Source: Sulfuriferula sp. (GTDB taxonomy: Bacteria; Pseudomonadota; Gammaproteobacteria; Burkholderiales; Sulfuriferulaceae). Taken from it: DNA of 15,929 bases. The stretch covers positions 1-15,929 of the forward strand of contig DAICZK010000021.1 of assembly GCA_027311185.1 (NCBI GenBank), given 5' to 3'. The first letter of the stretch is position 1, and every line of letters starts with the position of its first letter. This document shows, in pieces, positions 15,097-15,929 of this stretch. Position numbers and translations under genes: made by a program. Below the pieces are notes generated by a model that saw only the letters and a list, made by a program, of their open reading frames with translations, was not told where the DNA came from and made no database searches.

Positions 15097-15929
15097 CCGA
15101 ACGGCTATTTTTTGCCGCGTCAGAGGGTTTCGAGGCAGCGCGTCGGATTACCCGGCTGCCGCCCGATCATCGAGCTAACGGCTTGCATGGCCACAGCTTC
15201 GTCGCGCAGGTGCGGGCGGCGCTACCCGCGGCCTGGGGCGGCTATCGCGGCGCTGAGCTCGCCGCGTTGCGCGCGCATCTCGCGCAAGCCGTCGAGCCCC
15301 TCGATTACGCGCACCTCAACACATTGCTCGAACAGCCAGCCGACGAGCAATTGGCGTGCTGGCTGCGTGAGCGTCTGGATTTGCCTGGCGTCTACAGCGT
15401 CGGTATCAGGAGCACGTGTGATGCCGGCGCGGATCTCGCCAGCGACGGCCAGGCGCACATCTGGCGCAAATACGCGTTCGAATCGGCGCACCGCTTGCCC
15501 AACGTCGGGCCGGGGCACAAGTGCGGGCGGATGCACGGCCACGGCTTCAAGATCGTGCTGCACGCTGCCGGGGCAGCCGGCGCGCGGGAAAACCCGATCG
15601 ATTACGACCTTCTCGATGCAGTCTGGGCGCCGCTACACAAGGAACTCGATTTTTCCTGTCTCAACGACCTCCCGGGCCTGGGCAACCCCACCAGCGAATT
15701 GATGTCGAGCTGGATATGGCAGCGCCTCAAGCCGCAACTCGCGGCGCTGTCGCGGGTGACAGTCTATGAGACCGCGAGCTGTGGTGCGCATTTTGACGGC
15801 ACGCATTATCGCATCTGGAAAGACATGCCGCTCGATAGCGCCGTACGTTTGAAATACGCCCCCGAGGGCGACCCGCGGCGACGAATTCACGGGCATACTT
15901 ATGTGTTGCGCTTGCATTTGCATGCTCCG
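15093..15929 (+). CDS. queD: QueD-like multi-T-fold 6-carboxytetrahydropterin synthase, partial at right edge
   Basis: The frame stays open for 279 codons to the window end. QueD converts dihydroneopterin triphosphate to 6-carboxytetrahydropterin, the step before QueE. Three T-fold-like units appear. Unit 1 (about 1-122) keeps HGH (32-34), but the upstream zinc His is lost (AARRI for AAHRL) and the Cys is absent. Unit 2 (about 125-243) aligns with whole E. coli QueD: zinc ligands H133, H148 and H150, catalytic C144, NPTSE (198-202) and E226. However, the LDH of the family reads LDF (D186-F187). Unit 3 starts near 248 with SAVRL and HGH (266-268), and is cut off. The ATG follows the hairpin. 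An in-frame ATG at 15063 would add 10 residues but lacks a ribosome site. Function is probably QueD through unit 2. Confidence 0.82.
   Translation, partial: MTERLFFAASEGFEAARRITRLPPDHRANGLHGHSFVAQVRAALPAAWGGYRGAELAALRAHLAQAVEPLDYAHLNTLLEQPADEQLACWLRERLDLPGVYSVGIRSTCDAGADLASDGQAHIWRKYAFESAHRLPNVGPGHKCGRMHGHGFKIVLHAAGAAGARENPIDYDLLDAVWAPLHKELDFSCLNDLPGLGNPTSELMSSWIWQRLKPQLAALSRVTVYETASCGAHFDGTHYRIWKDMPLDSAVRLKYAPEGDPRRRIHGHTYVLRLHLHAP

Noticed and set aside
15112..15702. A 196-codon plus-strand ORF at the right edge
   Set aside because: It is an out-of-frame shadow of the QueD-like gene, whose own frame is open from 15093 to the window end and carries the motifs.

Overview
The window is a stretch of bacterial chromosome, most likely from a betaproteobacterium. 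The order ruvC-ruvA-ruvB-ybgC-tolQ-tolR-tolA-tolB-pal-cpoB-queE-queC is a widespread proteobacterial arrangement. The protein sequences, the PanD type and the long QueD-like protein at the right edge point towards the Nitrosomonadales/Gallionellaceae side of the Betaproteobacteria. That placement is an inference from sequence character, not a database result.

Positions 1-1126 are mobile-element debris. A 5'-truncated, twice-frameshifted IS4-family transposase (about 54-795) reads into a 161-bp imperfect palindrome (780-940) with 19-bp perfect ends, followed by a terminator-like stem-loop (943-971) and a short leader to ruvC.

Positions 1127-9788 hold twelve same-strand genes, almost all touching or overlapping by 1-10 bases, so they probably form one long transcription unit. 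RuvC, RuvA and RuvB resolve Holliday junctions. YbgC (acyl-CoA thioesterase), TolQ, TolR, TolA, TolB, Pal and CpoB form the trans-envelope Tol-Pal machine used in outer-membrane constriction at division. QueE and QueC are two consecutive steps of preQ0/queuosine synthesis.

Positions 9818-10204 carry panD (aspartate decarboxylase, beta-alanine for pantothenate) on the minus strand. Two divergently oriented cyclic-di-GMP proteins follow. One is a membrane-anchored PAS-PAS-GGDEF-EAL protein (12609-10291, minus). The other is a soluble PAS-GGDEF-EAL protein (12951-15014, plus) with a C-terminal region carrying an H/C/HxxxH pattern like the zinc-binding CZB domain. The 341-bp region between them holds candidate promoters and a palindrome framed by a direct repeat.

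The right edge (15052-15929) contains the most unusual material. A 14-codon leader ORF has a stop codon that overlaps the start of a QueD-like gene, and an 8-bp perfect hairpin abuts that start codon. The QueD-like protein itself appears to be a tandem of at least three T-fold units, of which only the middle one keeps the zinc-ligand and cysteine positions. It is cut by the window end. With queE and queC it would supply the early preQ0 pathway, although the panD and c-di-GMP genes now separate it from them.
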